From an uncultured Gammaproteobacteria bacterium (lineage in GTDB: Bacteria; Pseudomonadota; Gammaproteobacteria; CAMYKB01): a DNA stretch of 37,084 bases. Below the pieces are notes generated by a model. That model was not told where the DNA came from. It saw nothing but the letters and a program-made list of their open reading frames with translations, and did not search any database. The position numbers and the translations under genes are program-made. The stretch is taken from NCBI GenBank assembly GCA_947258875.1, contig CAMYKB010000018.1:1-37084 (forward strand), in the 5' to 3' direction. Positions 1 to 7,608 of this stretch are shown here, in pieces (position 1 is the stretch's first letter; each line of letters opens with the position of its first letter).

Positions 1-930
1 ATGCCCAGGATGGATGGCATCACCTTCTTACGTAACCTGATGCGTCTCCGACCCATGCCGGTGATCATGATTTCAGCCCTCACTCAAAAGGGAGCAGAGC
101 ATAGTTTGCAGGCACTGGAACTTGGGGCGCTGGATTTCATCGGTAAACCCAAACTTGATCTTGAGCACAGTCTCGCGAACTACACAGAAGAAATTATTGC
201 AAAAGTAAAAATGGCGTCAAACACAACCGCACACATACGCAGCAGCTCAAGCCTGCGAAATAATAGATTGAATCATACATCGTCGCTAGTCTGCTCAAGT
301 AACAATAACGTTGTCACGACAGACACGATCATAGCTATCGGTGCATCAACAGGCGGCACAGAAGCCATCAAGGAAATTCTAGTCAACCTGCCACCAGATA
401 CCCCTCCCCTCGTAATAACCCAACACATCCCTAAGGCCTTCAGCACCGCATTTGCCAGGCGCATGAATAGCCTTTCAGCCCTTACGGTCTGTGAAGCGGA
501 ACATCGACAACAAATCTTACCGGGCCACGCGTATATTGCACCGGGCGATCAACACCTACAAATCGCTCGCGATGGCGCAGGCTATCAGTGCAGATTGGAT
601 GATGGCACGTTAGTCAACCGACACAAACCATCGGTAGATGTATTATTTCGTTCAGTTGCCAAAAACGTTGGGGCCAGCGCAATTGGTGTACAGCTCACAG
701 GTATGGGAGATGACGGAGCACGCGGCATGAAGGAAATGCAGGATGCCGGCGCCTATACTATCGCGCAGGACGAGAAAACCAGCGTGGTATGGGGGATGCC
801 GGGAGAAGCCGTACGCCACGGCGGCGTGAGCAACATCCTGGCCCTTGACGAAATAGCTGGCGAAATCCTGCAAATAATCAAAACCGGCTGGACTAAAGCA
901 CATAATTCCCGGGCGAACGCGGCTTCATGA
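1..930 (+). CDS. cheB: CheB, chemotaxis protein-glutamate methylesterase (5' truncated)
   Basis: Removes methyl groups from (and deamidates) chemoreceptors and resets signalling sensitivity after phosphorylation by CheA. The reading frame is open from the window edge. The first visible residues are already inside the receiver domain (the MPRMDG loop that follows the phospho-acceptor Asp, then the ISALT and GKP strands), so the true start lies upstream. After a Ser/Asn-rich linker (about residues 75-108) comes the methylesterase domain with all three catalytic elements: Ser in GASTGG (residue 116), His in TQHIP (about 142) and Asp in GMGDDG (about 237). The C-terminus is complete, with TGA at 928-930. 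A CheY-like regulator follows in the same direction, so this is the tail of a chemosensory operon. Family assignment is secure. Confidence 0.95.
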   Translation: MPRMDGITFLRNLMRLRPMPVIMISALTQKGAEHSLQALELGALDFIGKPKLDLEHSLANYTEEIIAKVKMASNTTAHIRSSSSLRNNRLNHTSSLVCSSNNNVVTTDTIIAIGASTGGTEAIKEILVNLPPDTPPLVITQHIPKAFSTAFARRMNSLSALTVCEAEHRQQILPGHAYIAPGDQHLQIARDGAGYQCRLDDGTLVNRHKPSVDVLFRSVAKNVGASAIGVQLTGMGDDGARGMKEMQDAGAYTIAQDEKTSVVWGMPGEAVRHGGVSNILALDEIAGEILQIIKTGWTKAHNSRANAAS

Positions 931-1019
931 ATTCTGTTCATCGGTTATAATTGAATTAGACAAGATGCAGCATTTTATTATTCGAATATGTTGTACCACC
1001 AGGATATAAGGAGAGAGCC

Positions 1020-1382
1020 ATTAAAATTCTAATCGTAGATGACAGCCGCGCCATGCGACTGATCGTAAAGAAGACCATGCGTGAGGCCGGATACTCGGGA
1101 CACGATTTCATCGAAGCAGAAGATGGTGCCAAAGGCTATGACATGATCAAGACTGAATCACCTGATCTGATTCTCTGTGACTGGAACATGCCAGTAATGA
1201 CCGGCCCCGAACTATTGCAAAAATTGACAGATGAAGGCATCAATATCACATTTGGCTTCGTCACAACTGAAGCCACACCGGAAATGAAGACAAAAGCCAC
1301 AGAATTGGGGGCAAAGTTCCTAATCGCCAAACCAATAACACCCGAGTCCTTCAATACGGCATTGGATCCTATTATTGGGTAA
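1020..1382 (+). CDS. CheY-like single-domain response regulator, probable ATT start
   Basis: Stand-alone receiver of 120 residues. Acidic pocket Asp7-Asp8, phospho-acceptor Asp54 in CDWNMP, switch Thr82/83 and Lys104-Pro105 are all present. The DWNMP context is that of true CheY or its close relatives in chemosensory systems. The start is unusual. The first ATG (1053) would delete beta-strand 1 and both pocket aspartates. No ATG, GTG or TTG lies in frame between the upstream stop (TAG, 957-959) and 1053. An AAGGAG Shine-Dalgarno at 1008-1013 sits six bases before ATT at 1020, giving a protein that begins (M)KILIVDDSRAM. ATT initiation is known for infC and pcnB in E. coli; a sequencing error in an ATG is the alternative. 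It lies 89 bases after cheB. Confidence 0.85.
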   Translation: MKILIVDDSRAMRLIVKKTMREAGYSGHDFIEAEDGAKGYDMIKTESPDLILCDWNMPVMTGPELLQKLTDEGINITFGFVTTEATPEMKTKATELGAKFLIAKPITPESFNTALDPIIG

Positions 1383-1433
1383 CTGACGATGTCGGCAAGA
1401 TCACATCCTAAGACCCTACAGGCACACGCATGC

Positions 1434-1462
1434 CGTCACTTGCCGGCGACCCGGAAGTGACG
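1434..1462 (+). terminator. Hairpin downstream of the CheY-like gene
   Basis: Perfect 8-bp inverted repeat (CGTCACTT / AAGTGACG) whose inside refolds as CCGG/CCGG. It lies 51 bases after the stop codon. There is no T tract on either side, so it is at best a weak or Rho-assisted terminator, or an mRNA end-stabilising stem. Confidence 0.4.
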
Positions 1463-1730
1463 AAATTAACGACCCTGGCACCTACCACATAGATAAGTAT
1501 TTCTGCTGCGGTCGCCACGAGATCGTGCAGCGTTGCGACACTTCTACACTCCGTACGCCGTCCATGCAGTCGCATTACGCACAAGTGGATTCAGTTTTTA
1601 ACTCGTTAATAACCGGGACGGCTTACGTCGCCTCAGTTGGCTCCCAATACCAGCACAAGATACCCTACGCCGCTTCGGCCGTCGGCGCAGCTGCTTCCGC
1701 GCCTCCCCCTAATGAAATGCATCGAAGCTC

Positions 1731-1760
1731 AAAAAAAACCCCGCACCAAGCATGCGGGGT
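1731..1760 (-). terminator. Rho-independent terminator of the NasT/flavoprotein/globin operon
   Basis: Read on the minus strand: an 8-bp perfect stem (ACCCCGCA / TGCGGGGT, loop of seven) followed directly by a run of eight T. It lies 170 bases beyond the globin stop codon and closes the minus-strand operon. Confidence 0.85.
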
Positions 1761-1929
1761 AAGAGGAGGATCCTGTAAAATGTTTTATGGAAAATCCGAT
1801 TTACATTTCAATCATTAGTCTGAATTGGTATAAAACAGCGCTTCCTAACCGAATCTGCTCGGCCCTAGTTAAAACGGGTAACATAGCAGCTACAATTGAA
1901 CGCGGGCAGCGCAAACATCGCCATCACTG

Positions 1930-2346
1930 TTATGCCGCTGCTTCAGCCGCTGCCTCCTTCATAGTGTCGGCCAGCACGCCATAGACCATTGTCCAGGCTT
2001 CTTTCACCTCTGAGGTGAACGCCTCGCCCAAACCCTGTTCCAGGGTCCATAGCAATGCGCCTCCCACAGTGTCATAGTCTGCATCCTTGACGCCATAACC
2101 GACGTGACGTCTACCCAGCAACTGTACTGCAGGGACGACTTCCTCCAGACGATCCAGACCATTCACTGCGGTATTGATCATCTTCATCAGTTTGGCGCCC
2201 TGCTCCTGCATGTCCCCCTTGAATAACGGTTTGAGATCGGGATCCATGTCAAACAATTTCCCATAGAACAATTCCGCCGCTTTGTCGGCCATGGGCACAA
2301 CCTTGGCCCAACTTTCTTTCACCAGTACAGCTTGTTCAGGTGTCAT
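1930..2346 (-). CDS. Single-domain globin (bacterial haemoglobin, VHb-like)
   Basis: A 138-residue haem b globin with no reductase domain. Proximal His F8 is His81 in GRRHVGYGV, CD1 Phe is Phe42 in KPLF, B10 Tyr is Tyr28 in ELFYGKLF, and a Gln near 47-49 is placed for E7. A Tyr-B10/Gln-E7 distal pocket is typical of VHb and flavohaemoglobins that bind O2 and NO. The C-terminus ends in an alanine-rich tail. Its ATG overlaps the TGA of the preceding cytochrome gene (ATGA), implying translational coupling. It is the last gene of an operon controlled like nitrate-assimilation genes, so NO dioxygenation or NO/nitrite handling is the likeliest role (inference). The reductant could come from the flavoprotein encoded in the same operon. 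Confidence 0.92.
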   Translation of the reverse strand: MTPEQAVLVKESWAKVVPMADKAAELFYGKLFDMDPDLKPLFKGDMQEQGAKLMKMINTAVNGLDRLEEVVPAVQLLGRRHVGYGVKDADYDTVGGALLWTLEQGLGEAFTSEVKEAWTMVYGVLADTMKEAAAEAAA

Positions 2347-2735
2347 TTCTCTTCTCCTGTTTCGTCAATATAAAATTTCGCAAGCTCCACCATGTAATCC
2401 ACAGCGGCTTTCACTTCTGCATCGCTGAGCGCGGTGTTTCCACCGCGCTCAGGCATGTAACTGTCGTCTGGCCCGAAGAAGCCGTTTATGGCGTGATCGT
2501 AGAGTATTTCCCGCTGCTTGCTGACACGATGTCTCCACTCATTCGGCTTCATTGGAATCGGCGCATCTGCGACCCCGTAGCCATGACAGTTTTCACAGGT
2601 CCCGAGCCATACAATGCGACCGAAGTACAGATGCTCATCGCTGAACTCTACATAGGGTAAAGACCCTGCGCCGGCCGTTGCCGCTGCAAATAACACAACG
2701 ACCGCCGCCATGACTTTTCCCGCCCCTGAGCACAT
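2343..2735 (-). CDS. Small monohaem c-type cytochrome
   Basis: A 130-residue exported protein. A hydrophobic signal peptide or anchor (about residues 7-24) is followed by one haem site, CENCH, and a plausible axial Met in YMPERGGN. The order CENCHGYG...MP...LSDAEVKAAVDYM is that of class I cytochromes c (c5/cbb3-like). It begins five bases after the upstream gene ends and overlaps the globin start by four. Likely a mobile or membrane-tethered periplasmic carrier for the operon; its electron partner is not known. Confidence 0.85.
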   Translation of the reverse strand: MCSGAGKVMAAVVVLFAAATAGAGSLPYVEFSDEHLYFGRIVWLGTCENCHGYGVADAPIPMKPNEWRHRVSKQREILYDHAINGFFGPDDSYMPERGGNTALSDAEVKAAVDYMVELAKFYIDETGEEK

Positions 2736-2740
2736 CAGCC

Positions 2741-3337
2741 TTACAGCGGGATACGGATCACCACACCGCCCATCACGTCACCCAACTTGAAATCCCGCTT
2801 GGGGCTATCTTTGTGGTCGTTGTGACAGGACACACACACCGGAGCCACAGCAGTATCGGCGTATATGGCAGTGAAGTACTTCTTGCCGCCCAGGGTCTCC
2901 TCTGCGTAGTAATTCTCGCCCTTGTTTTCCGCAACAAACTTAAGGCCAGCCTTTTCCGCTTCCGTCTTGGGCGCATTCTGCTTATTAACCGGCCACATGG
3001 ATTGCAGGGAGTAGTTGAAGTTCACATCTGGCATATCGGCGGCGCGCTTAGCCGCCAGTTCCGAACCGAAGCGGAACATCTGCGCGGGCAATACCAAAGC
3101 CTTGTCGTCTTCGAAGTGCTCACTGGCCTTAATCACTTTTTCTTTTTTCACAAGGCGGTTCACGATCTTCTTGGTGTACACGGCACGGTCAGAATCCATC
3201 ACCAGGTGCAGGGCATCCGCCATGGCCTTGGGCGTAATCGATGGGGTACTACCGACATCGGCTGCCACAGCAACGGATAGTCCACCCAGTGTAGCCATCA
3301 CACCCAGGGTAACCAGACTTTTGCTTAATAACTTCAT
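2741..3337 (-). CDS. DUF3365 (Tll0287-like) periplasmic c-haem protein
   Basis: A 198-residue protein with a clear Sec signal peptide ending near VAVAA (about residue 25). The body has the DUF3365 pattern: an N-terminal helix, a FRFGSELAAKRA stretch, an NxNYSLQSMWPxN motif and a C-terminal lobe bearing a single CVSCHNDHKDSPKRDF haem site followed by GDVMGGVVIRIPL. Members are haem-bearing PAS-like domains found alone or in sensors. Here there is no transmitter domain, so it is either an electron carrier or a haem-based ligand binder. It lies 68 bases after the 11-haem cytochrome gene in the same operon. Confidence 0.8.
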   Translation of the reverse strand: MKLLSKSLVTLGVMATLGGLSVAVAADVGSTPSITPKAMADALHLVMDSDRAVYTKKIVNRLVKKEKVIKASEHFEDDKALVLPAQMFRFGSELAAKRAADMPDVNFNYSLQSMWPVNKQNAPKTEAEKAGLKFVAENKGENYYAEETLGGKKYFTAIYADTAVAPVCVSCHNDHKDSPKRDFKLGDVMGGVVIRIPL

Positions 3338-3405
3338 TGCAACATCTCCTCTCGTATCAGATTAAATAAACTTATCAAAAAGCGGGAAGACGTATCCAAC
3401 ATGGC

Positions 3406-4818
3406 CTACTCCTGAACACCCGCGGTTTCTTGCAGCGCACGCTGATGATCCCGTTCAGCGAGCTCCATACTTTTCACGTGTACAACGGATCGGCCGGCGA
3501 AATTTCTGTCGATCAACGCTCTGTCCGCCAATGAATCCAAAGTGAATTCCAGCCCATGGCAATGCAGGCAACTACCACGAATCATCTTGGAATTGGGCGA
3601 CAGGTTGGCACTCTGATTGTGCTCGACCATTACGCGGCTTACCCAGTCGTTCACATCGAAATCCACCCGTGGCATATGACAGCTGGCACAGGAAACACCA
3701 CTGCCCTCGGGTAACGCACCGCTTAGCTCTTTTTGCCAGAGTGCGAAGTGTGGTGATGCACTATAGGCAAGACTGTGCTCATCACTGTGGCAATCCAGGC
3801 AGGCGTCCACCGCTGCAGTATTCGTATCGTAGCCATGGGCCTTATGGCAGCTGTTGCAGGTAAGCGCCTTGTGGGCAGATTCCTGCTTCATGGGCAATCT
3901 GGCCATCGCCGGCGTCATGGGTGACAGCCCCACCGCCAGGCGCATACCATGCTTGCCTTTCTTAAAACGTTCGATCTCCAACCCGTGGCACCGGGCGCAG
4001 CCTGCATCCCCAGGATCATCCTGCCAGGCCGGATCCGCAGCTCCTCCCTGGGCCACCACATGACAGGCACTGCAATTCACCCCGGCCTGTGCATGGGCCG
4101 TAACGGACCAATCACTTTTGATGTCCTGACGGCCACCGCTATCCTCCGGCGCATCCGTGGCATCGGCATCCACGGGTTCCAGCGGATAGCGGTCATGGGG
4201 GTATTCCGTGATCTCGGCAAGTGCTTCGGCCAGACTACGCTCAGGCAAACGCTGTGTTTCCAGCATGTGTGGTTCATGCAGATGCTTCACCAGGAAGTCG
4301 GTATATAGCGCGCGATTGTTGTGAAAGTTGTGGCAACCAGAATCCTTGCAACTTTCGAAGGACATTCCTTCATGACTCGGCCGTTCTTTCGCAACCTCGG
4401 CGTGACAATGGAAACAGATATCCCGTGGCTGGGTCAGGCCATCCTTGAGCGTGATTTCCGGTCGGTGTTCGGTGTGGCACGTGATACAGTTCGTGGCCTC
4501 AATCTTTTCAAGACGGTCAGCGTTGCGTGGATCTGTAAATTTGCTGGCCGGGTGAGAATCATGGGGTTTCTTGCGGTCTTCTCCATGACAATCCACACAC
4601 GCCTGTTGAATCACTTCACCACCACCCAAGGCATCGGTGTGACAGCTGTCACAAGCCTGGCCGATCTGGTGATGCCCCGGACTCAAGGGGCCGGGCATAA
4701 ACATTGTCTTGTCATCGCTTTTAAACATGGTGTACGCCAATCCTGCGATCAAACCCAATATCATCAGTAACCAAATCACCCACAGCTTGTGCTGAGCTGT
4801 TGTGCTTGCCGTTGCCAT
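3406..4818 (-). CDS. Membrane-anchored undecahaem cytochrome c
   Basis: A 470-residue protein with an uncleaved-looking N-terminal helix (about residues 12-32), then a periplasmic multihaem domain. I count ten CXXCH sites and one CX4CH (CKDSGCH, fifth in order), 11 haems in all. The arrangement of paired CXXCH with distal His is that of the cytochrome c3/doubled-CXXCH superfamily; there is no NrfA-type CXXCK and no HAO-like P460 Tyr that I can see. An acidic insertion (about residues 211-233) separates haems 1-5 from 6-11. It starts five bases after the membrane flavoprotein stop codon, so it is the obvious periplasmic acceptor for that enzyme. It may be a nitrogen-oxide reductase or a wire; the sequence alone does not decide. 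Confidence 0.85.
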   Translation of the reverse strand: MATASTTAQHKLWVIWLLMILGLIAGLAYTMFKSDDKTMFMPGPLSPGHHQIGQACDSCHTDALGGGEVIQQACVDCHGEDRKKPHDSHPASKFTDPRNADRLEKIEATNCITCHTEHRPEITLKDGLTQPRDICFHCHAEVAKERPSHEGMSFESCKDSGCHNFHNNRALYTDFLVKHLHEPHMLETQRLPERSLAEALAEITEYPHDRYPLEPVDADATDAPEDSGGRQDIKSDWSVTAHAQAGVNCSACHVVAQGGAADPAWQDDPGDAGCARCHGLEIERFKKGKHGMRLAVGLSPMTPAMARLPMKQESAHKALTCNSCHKAHGYDTNTAAVDACLDCHSDEHSLAYSASPHFALWQKELSGALPEGSGVSCASCHMPRVDFDVNDWVSRVMVEHNQSANLSPNSKMIRGSCLHCHGLEFTLDSLADRALIDRNFAGRSVVHVKSMELAERDHQRALQETAGVQE

Positions 4819-4823
4819 GTTCT

Positions 4824-6818
4824 TCAGAACCAGTAGGTCTTAAAGACATGGAATCCCAACAAAGCCGGCAACGGCCATAAGAGCCAGATGTGCAACTGCT
4901 GTGACAGCTCCCGGGTCCGGCGAACCCACTTGCCGGGCAAACGGTGTTGCAGGCCGATAGCGCCGGCGGCCACAGCACCCACCAGCATCAGACCCACAAA
5001 GGACAGCATGAGCATCAGATTGAGGTTGTACCCGAGGCGCAACCCGGTATGGGCAATCAGGATTGCCGCTACCATTACACCGCTAAGCACGTGCACTACG
5101 CGCCAGCCGGCGAAGCTGCCAAGGGAAAATTTCTTGATGCGTTTACGCAGGCTAATCAAACTGACAAAGACACCCAGTCCCAGTAGCGTAAAACCAGTCG
5201 TTTGTTTCAAAAGTGCATCACGCCAGAGCATGTCCCAGCGCAGCGACCACTGCACGGAATCGGCATAGGGAATGTTGGGCATGACGAGGAAAACCAGGGC
5301 CAACACGAGGCTGAAGGCAGCGGCCCAGGTCAGTGCCCCACTGCCTTTTTCCGCTTCTATGGGCGTACTGCCACCCAGAAGCTCATTCAATAAAGGCTTG
5401 CATGAACCACACACCGTGGAAGCACCGGTACAACGGGCCAACGCCTCTGCATTTTGGCAACCGTTACCAATGGCCAGACTGAGCGCGCCACGGGTAACGC
5501 CTATGCATTGACATACCGTGGCGTTGGCCGGCCACTGAGTGACCTGCTCGGCCTCTTTTTCCGCCCACAAACGTCCCGTGGTCATGAAGCGCCTAAGCTG
5601 CCAGGGCCAGATGTGCCGCTGCTTGTTAATGGACTCTTGTACCCGGGCCAAATCCGGCCATTCGCCCACAGCCATGGCACCCACCAGGCGCCCGCGGTCG
5701 AGCAGCACTTTTTTATAAGATGTTCCTGTACTGTCGCGGTATATTTCACTACGTAGCTGACTGCCTGATTCATCCAGGCCGGTTCGCCCCATGCTGAACA
5801 CCGATACGCCCACTACTTTTAATTTCGTTGCCGACAGAGAACCGCTATAACGGCTGTCGCCACCCGTTAGACTGTGGGCAAGCACCGCAGCCTGCTCCAG
5901 GCCCGGCGCCACCTGGCCGTACAGCTTGCCGCGGTGTTCTGCACACTCTCCTACAGCAAACACATGTGGGTCACTGCTACGCATCTGGTCATCCACCTTG
6001 ATGCCGCGCCCTACGGCAATGCCCGCGCCCAACGCCAGTTGAATATTGGGTTTAATACCCGTGGCGATCACCAGGGTGTCACAGGCGATTTCCCGGCCGT
6101 TGCGCAAACGAATACCCGCAAGCTTCCCATCACCCAGCACCTCGCTAATGCCTTGCATCAGCAACGTCTGTATACCAAGGCTCAGTACATGTTCACGCAG
6201 GCGTTCGCCCGCTTCTTCATCCAGCTGCCGGGCCATCAGCGTGGGCGCGTGGTCCACCACGATGACTTCTGTGTTCGCGCGTTGCAGGCCTTTTGCAGCC
6301 TCCAGACCCAACAGACCAGCACCCAGCACCACAGTGCGGCGGCTTTTGATGCGACGCGCCATCAGGCGCTGGGTATCGTTGAGGTCGCGGAAAGTGAAGA
6401 CACCCGCCTTATCGAGCCCGGGAATATTCGGAATATGCGGAGAGGAACCTGTAGCGAGTACCAGATCAGTATAGGGCTGCTCACGACCGTGCTCGTCCAG
6501 CACTACACGATTCATTCTATCGATGCTTGTAATTGGGCAGTTATGGCGCTGTACCACAGTGGACTCACCGGTGACCGTAAGCGGGTTTTGGATAGACTCC
6601 AGACTGGCCTCACCCGAAAGCACTGAAGACAGGCGCACGCGGTTATAGGCCTCCCAAGGTTCGCCACCATAGAGCACAATGGATTGATACGAATTACGTT
6701 GCAGCACCTCATGGGCAACGCGCATTCCGACTGGGCCGGTACCCACAATCACCAAGGGCCGCCCCCATGGCGGTATAAATGGCGTTTCGCTACGCAATTT
6801 TTCTGCCGTCGCTGACAT
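4824..6818 (-). CDS. NirB-like FAD/BFD [2Fe-2S] oxidoreductase fused to a di-haem cytochrome b domain
   Basis: A 664-residue fusion. Residues 20-410 form a pyridine nucleotide-disulfide oxidoreductase fold (FAD site GTGPVG at 26-31, NAD(P) site GAGLLG) with the EPWEAYNRVRLS stretch typical of NirB/NasB nitrite reductases and rubredoxin reductases. Residues about 430-480 are a BFD-type [2Fe-2S] domain (CQC ... CGSC). Where NirB continues into sirohaem/4Fe-4S domains, this protein has about five membrane helices with two HX13H pairs (His576/590 and His643/657), as in ferric-reductase/NADPH-oxidase cytochromes b. Expected path (inference): NAD(P)H to FAD to [2Fe-2S] to two b haems to a periplasmic acceptor. 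I chose the ATG at 6818; the frame extends to 6896, but that stretch encodes the attenuator hairpins. Confidence 0.85.
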   Translation of the reverse strand: MSATAEKLRSETPFIPPWGRPLVIVGTGPVGMRVAHEVLQRNSYQSIVLYGGEPWEAYNRVRLSSVLSGEASLESIQNPLTVTGESTVVQRHNCPITSIDRMNRVVLDEHGREQPYTDLVLATGSSPHIPNIPGLDKAGVFTFRDLNDTQRLMARRIKSRRTVVLGAGLLGLEAAKGLQRANTEVIVVDHAPTLMARQLDEEAGERLREHVLSLGIQTLLMQGISEVLGDGKLAGIRLRNGREIACDTLVIATGIKPNIQLALGAGIAVGRGIKVDDQMRSSDPHVFAVGECAEHRGKLYGQVAPGLEQAAVLAHSLTGGDSRYSGSLSATKLKVVGVSVFSMGRTGLDESGSQLRSEIYRDSTGTSYKKVLLDRGRLVGAMAVGEWPDLARVQESINKQRHIWPWQLRRFMTTGRLWAEKEAEQVTQWPANATVCQCIGVTRGALSLAIGNGCQNAEALARCTGASTVCGSCKPLLNELLGGSTPIEAEKGSGALTWAAAFSLVLALVFLVMPNIPYADSVQWSLRWDMLWRDALLKQTTGFTLLGLGVFVSLISLRKRIKKFSLGSFAGWRVVHVLSGVMVAAILIAHTGLRLGYNLNLMLMLSFVGLMLVGAVAAGAIGLQHRLPGKWVRRTRELSQQLHIWLLWPLPALLGFHVFKTYWF

Positions 6819-6833
6819 TTCATTCACCCAAAC

Positions 6834-6886
6834 AAAAAGGCGCCCACTCCCGCACAAGTGCAATACCTGCGGAAATGGACGCCTTT
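6834..6886 (-). terminator. Attenuator (intrinsic terminator) controlled by the ANTAR hairpins
   Basis: Minus-strand transcript from 6886: a 19-bp stem counting G-U pairs. The 5' arm, AAA plus GGCGTCCATTTCCGCA, pairs with a 3' arm at 6854-6836. The loop is 13 bases and the element is closed by five T (6838-6834). It ends 16 bases before the chosen ATG of the flavoprotein. Default is termination; NasT-stabilised P2 should allow read-through. Confidence 0.9.
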
Positions 6887-6913
6887 GTCCACGCACCGGT
6901 CGGCTCTGACCGG
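6876..6913 (-). promoter_or_regulatory. ANTAR-target tandem hairpins P1 and P2 (NasT antitermination element)
   Basis: On the minus-strand transcript, P1 is CCGGTC-AGAGCC-GACCGG (6913 to 6896) and P2 is TGGAC-AAAGGC-GTCCA (6891 to 6876), separated by four bases. Both loops are hexanucleotides with A at position 1 and G at position 4, the signature bound by ANTAR domains (NasR, NasT, AmiR, EutV). The loop and 3' arm of P2 are the same bases as the 5' arm of the terminator that follows, so P2 and the terminator exclude each other. The element lies between nasT and the flavoprotein gene, so NasT is the natural ligand. Confidence 0.93.
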
Positions 6914-6994
6914 GCCTTTTTGTATCTCCAGCACCCGCCCTTGGGTACTGTTTCGATTACTGCAATTCCTGCTACCGATCTATTATTGTGTCGA

Positions 6995-7567
6995 TTAGCC
7001 CAGTAGCTTGGCGGAGGCGATCAGACTGTTAGCCACATCCACTATTCTCTGATTCTGCCCCATGGCCATGTCGCGAAGAGCCTTATAAGCTTTGCCTTCA
7101 CTCATGCCCCGTTTGTTCATCAGCATGCCTTTCGCCCGGTCAATCACTTTCCGATCATTCAGTGACTGCCTGGTTTTTTGCAGTTCGTCTTGCAGACCCT
7201 GCATCTTCCGGAACCGCGCGACCGCAATCTCCAGGAGAGGATTGAGCTGCCGCTCGTACAACCCATCCACTATATAGGCCGAAATACCGGCCTCTACGGC
7301 CACGCTGATGCTGTGCTTGCTGCCATCCGCCGTAAACATCACGATGGGTCGTGGAACCTCCCGGTTAACCTTTCCGATGCTTTCAAGGGCGCGCCGGCTG
7401 GGGTTCTGCAAATCCACCATCACCACATCAGGTTGTTGCAGGACGATTGCACGGAGCAGGTCTTCATCCACCGAGACATCACCGGTTACGATATGGCCAT
7501 CATCCTGCAGGATCTCCTGCAAAAAACTGACTCGTTCATGACGGTCAAACACGATTAGTACGCGCAC
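6995..7567 (-). CDS. nasT: NasT-type ANTAR response regulator / antiterminator
   Basis: A 190-residue protein with an N-terminal receiver-like domain (about 1-120) and a C-terminal ANTAR RNA-binding domain (about 130-190) containing the conserved KVIDRAKGMLM helix and the A-x-KALR-DMA segment. The receiver is degenerate at its start: IVFDRHER replaces the usual acidic pair, while the acceptor-site Asp in MVDLQNP is present. NasT proteins are usually controlled by binding the nitrate/nitrite sensor NasS; no nasS is in this window. Start is GTG at 7567 with GAGGTGG ten bases upstream. Its own transcript runs straight into the ANTAR-target leader. Confidence 0.93.
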   Translation of the reverse strand: MRVLIVFDRHERVSFLQEILQDDGHIVTGDVSVDEDLLRAIVLQQPDVVMVDLQNPSRRALESIGKVNREVPRPIVMFTADGSKHSISVAVEAGISAYIVDGLYERQLNPLLEIAVARFRKMQGLQDELQKTRQSLNDRKVIDRAKGMLMNKRGMSEGKAYKALRDMAMGQNQRIVDVANSLIASAKLLG

Positions 7568-7608
7568 CCTGTAATTTCCACCTCTGTTTCTTCAGCACTA
7601 ATTACTAG

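Larger units (their letters stand above)
1383..1929. other. Intergenic region between convergent cheY-like and globin genes
   Basis: About 550 bases with no convincing gene. It holds the hairpin at 1434-1462 and the minus-strand terminator at 1731-1760. A 97-codon frame at 1525-1818 has no family resemblance or good start. A consensus-like GGAGGA before an ATG (about 1779) opens only 12 codons, so I do not call it. Confidence 0.6.

Noticed and set aside
1525-1818. 97-codon plus-strand frame after the CheY-like gene
   Set aside because: No recognisable motif, no good start, and it runs through the terminator hairpin of the opposite operon.
3406-4818. 11-haem protein as a hydroxylamine oxidoreductase or NrfA-type nitrite reductase
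   Set aside because: No CXXCK and no evident P460 tyrosine region; haem spacing fits a doubled-CXXCH cytochrome instead, so no enzyme name is given.
6819-6896. N-terminal extension of the flavoprotein frame to 6896
   Set aside because: The 26 extra residues coincide with the ANTAR hairpins and terminator; the protein pattern begins after ATG 6818.
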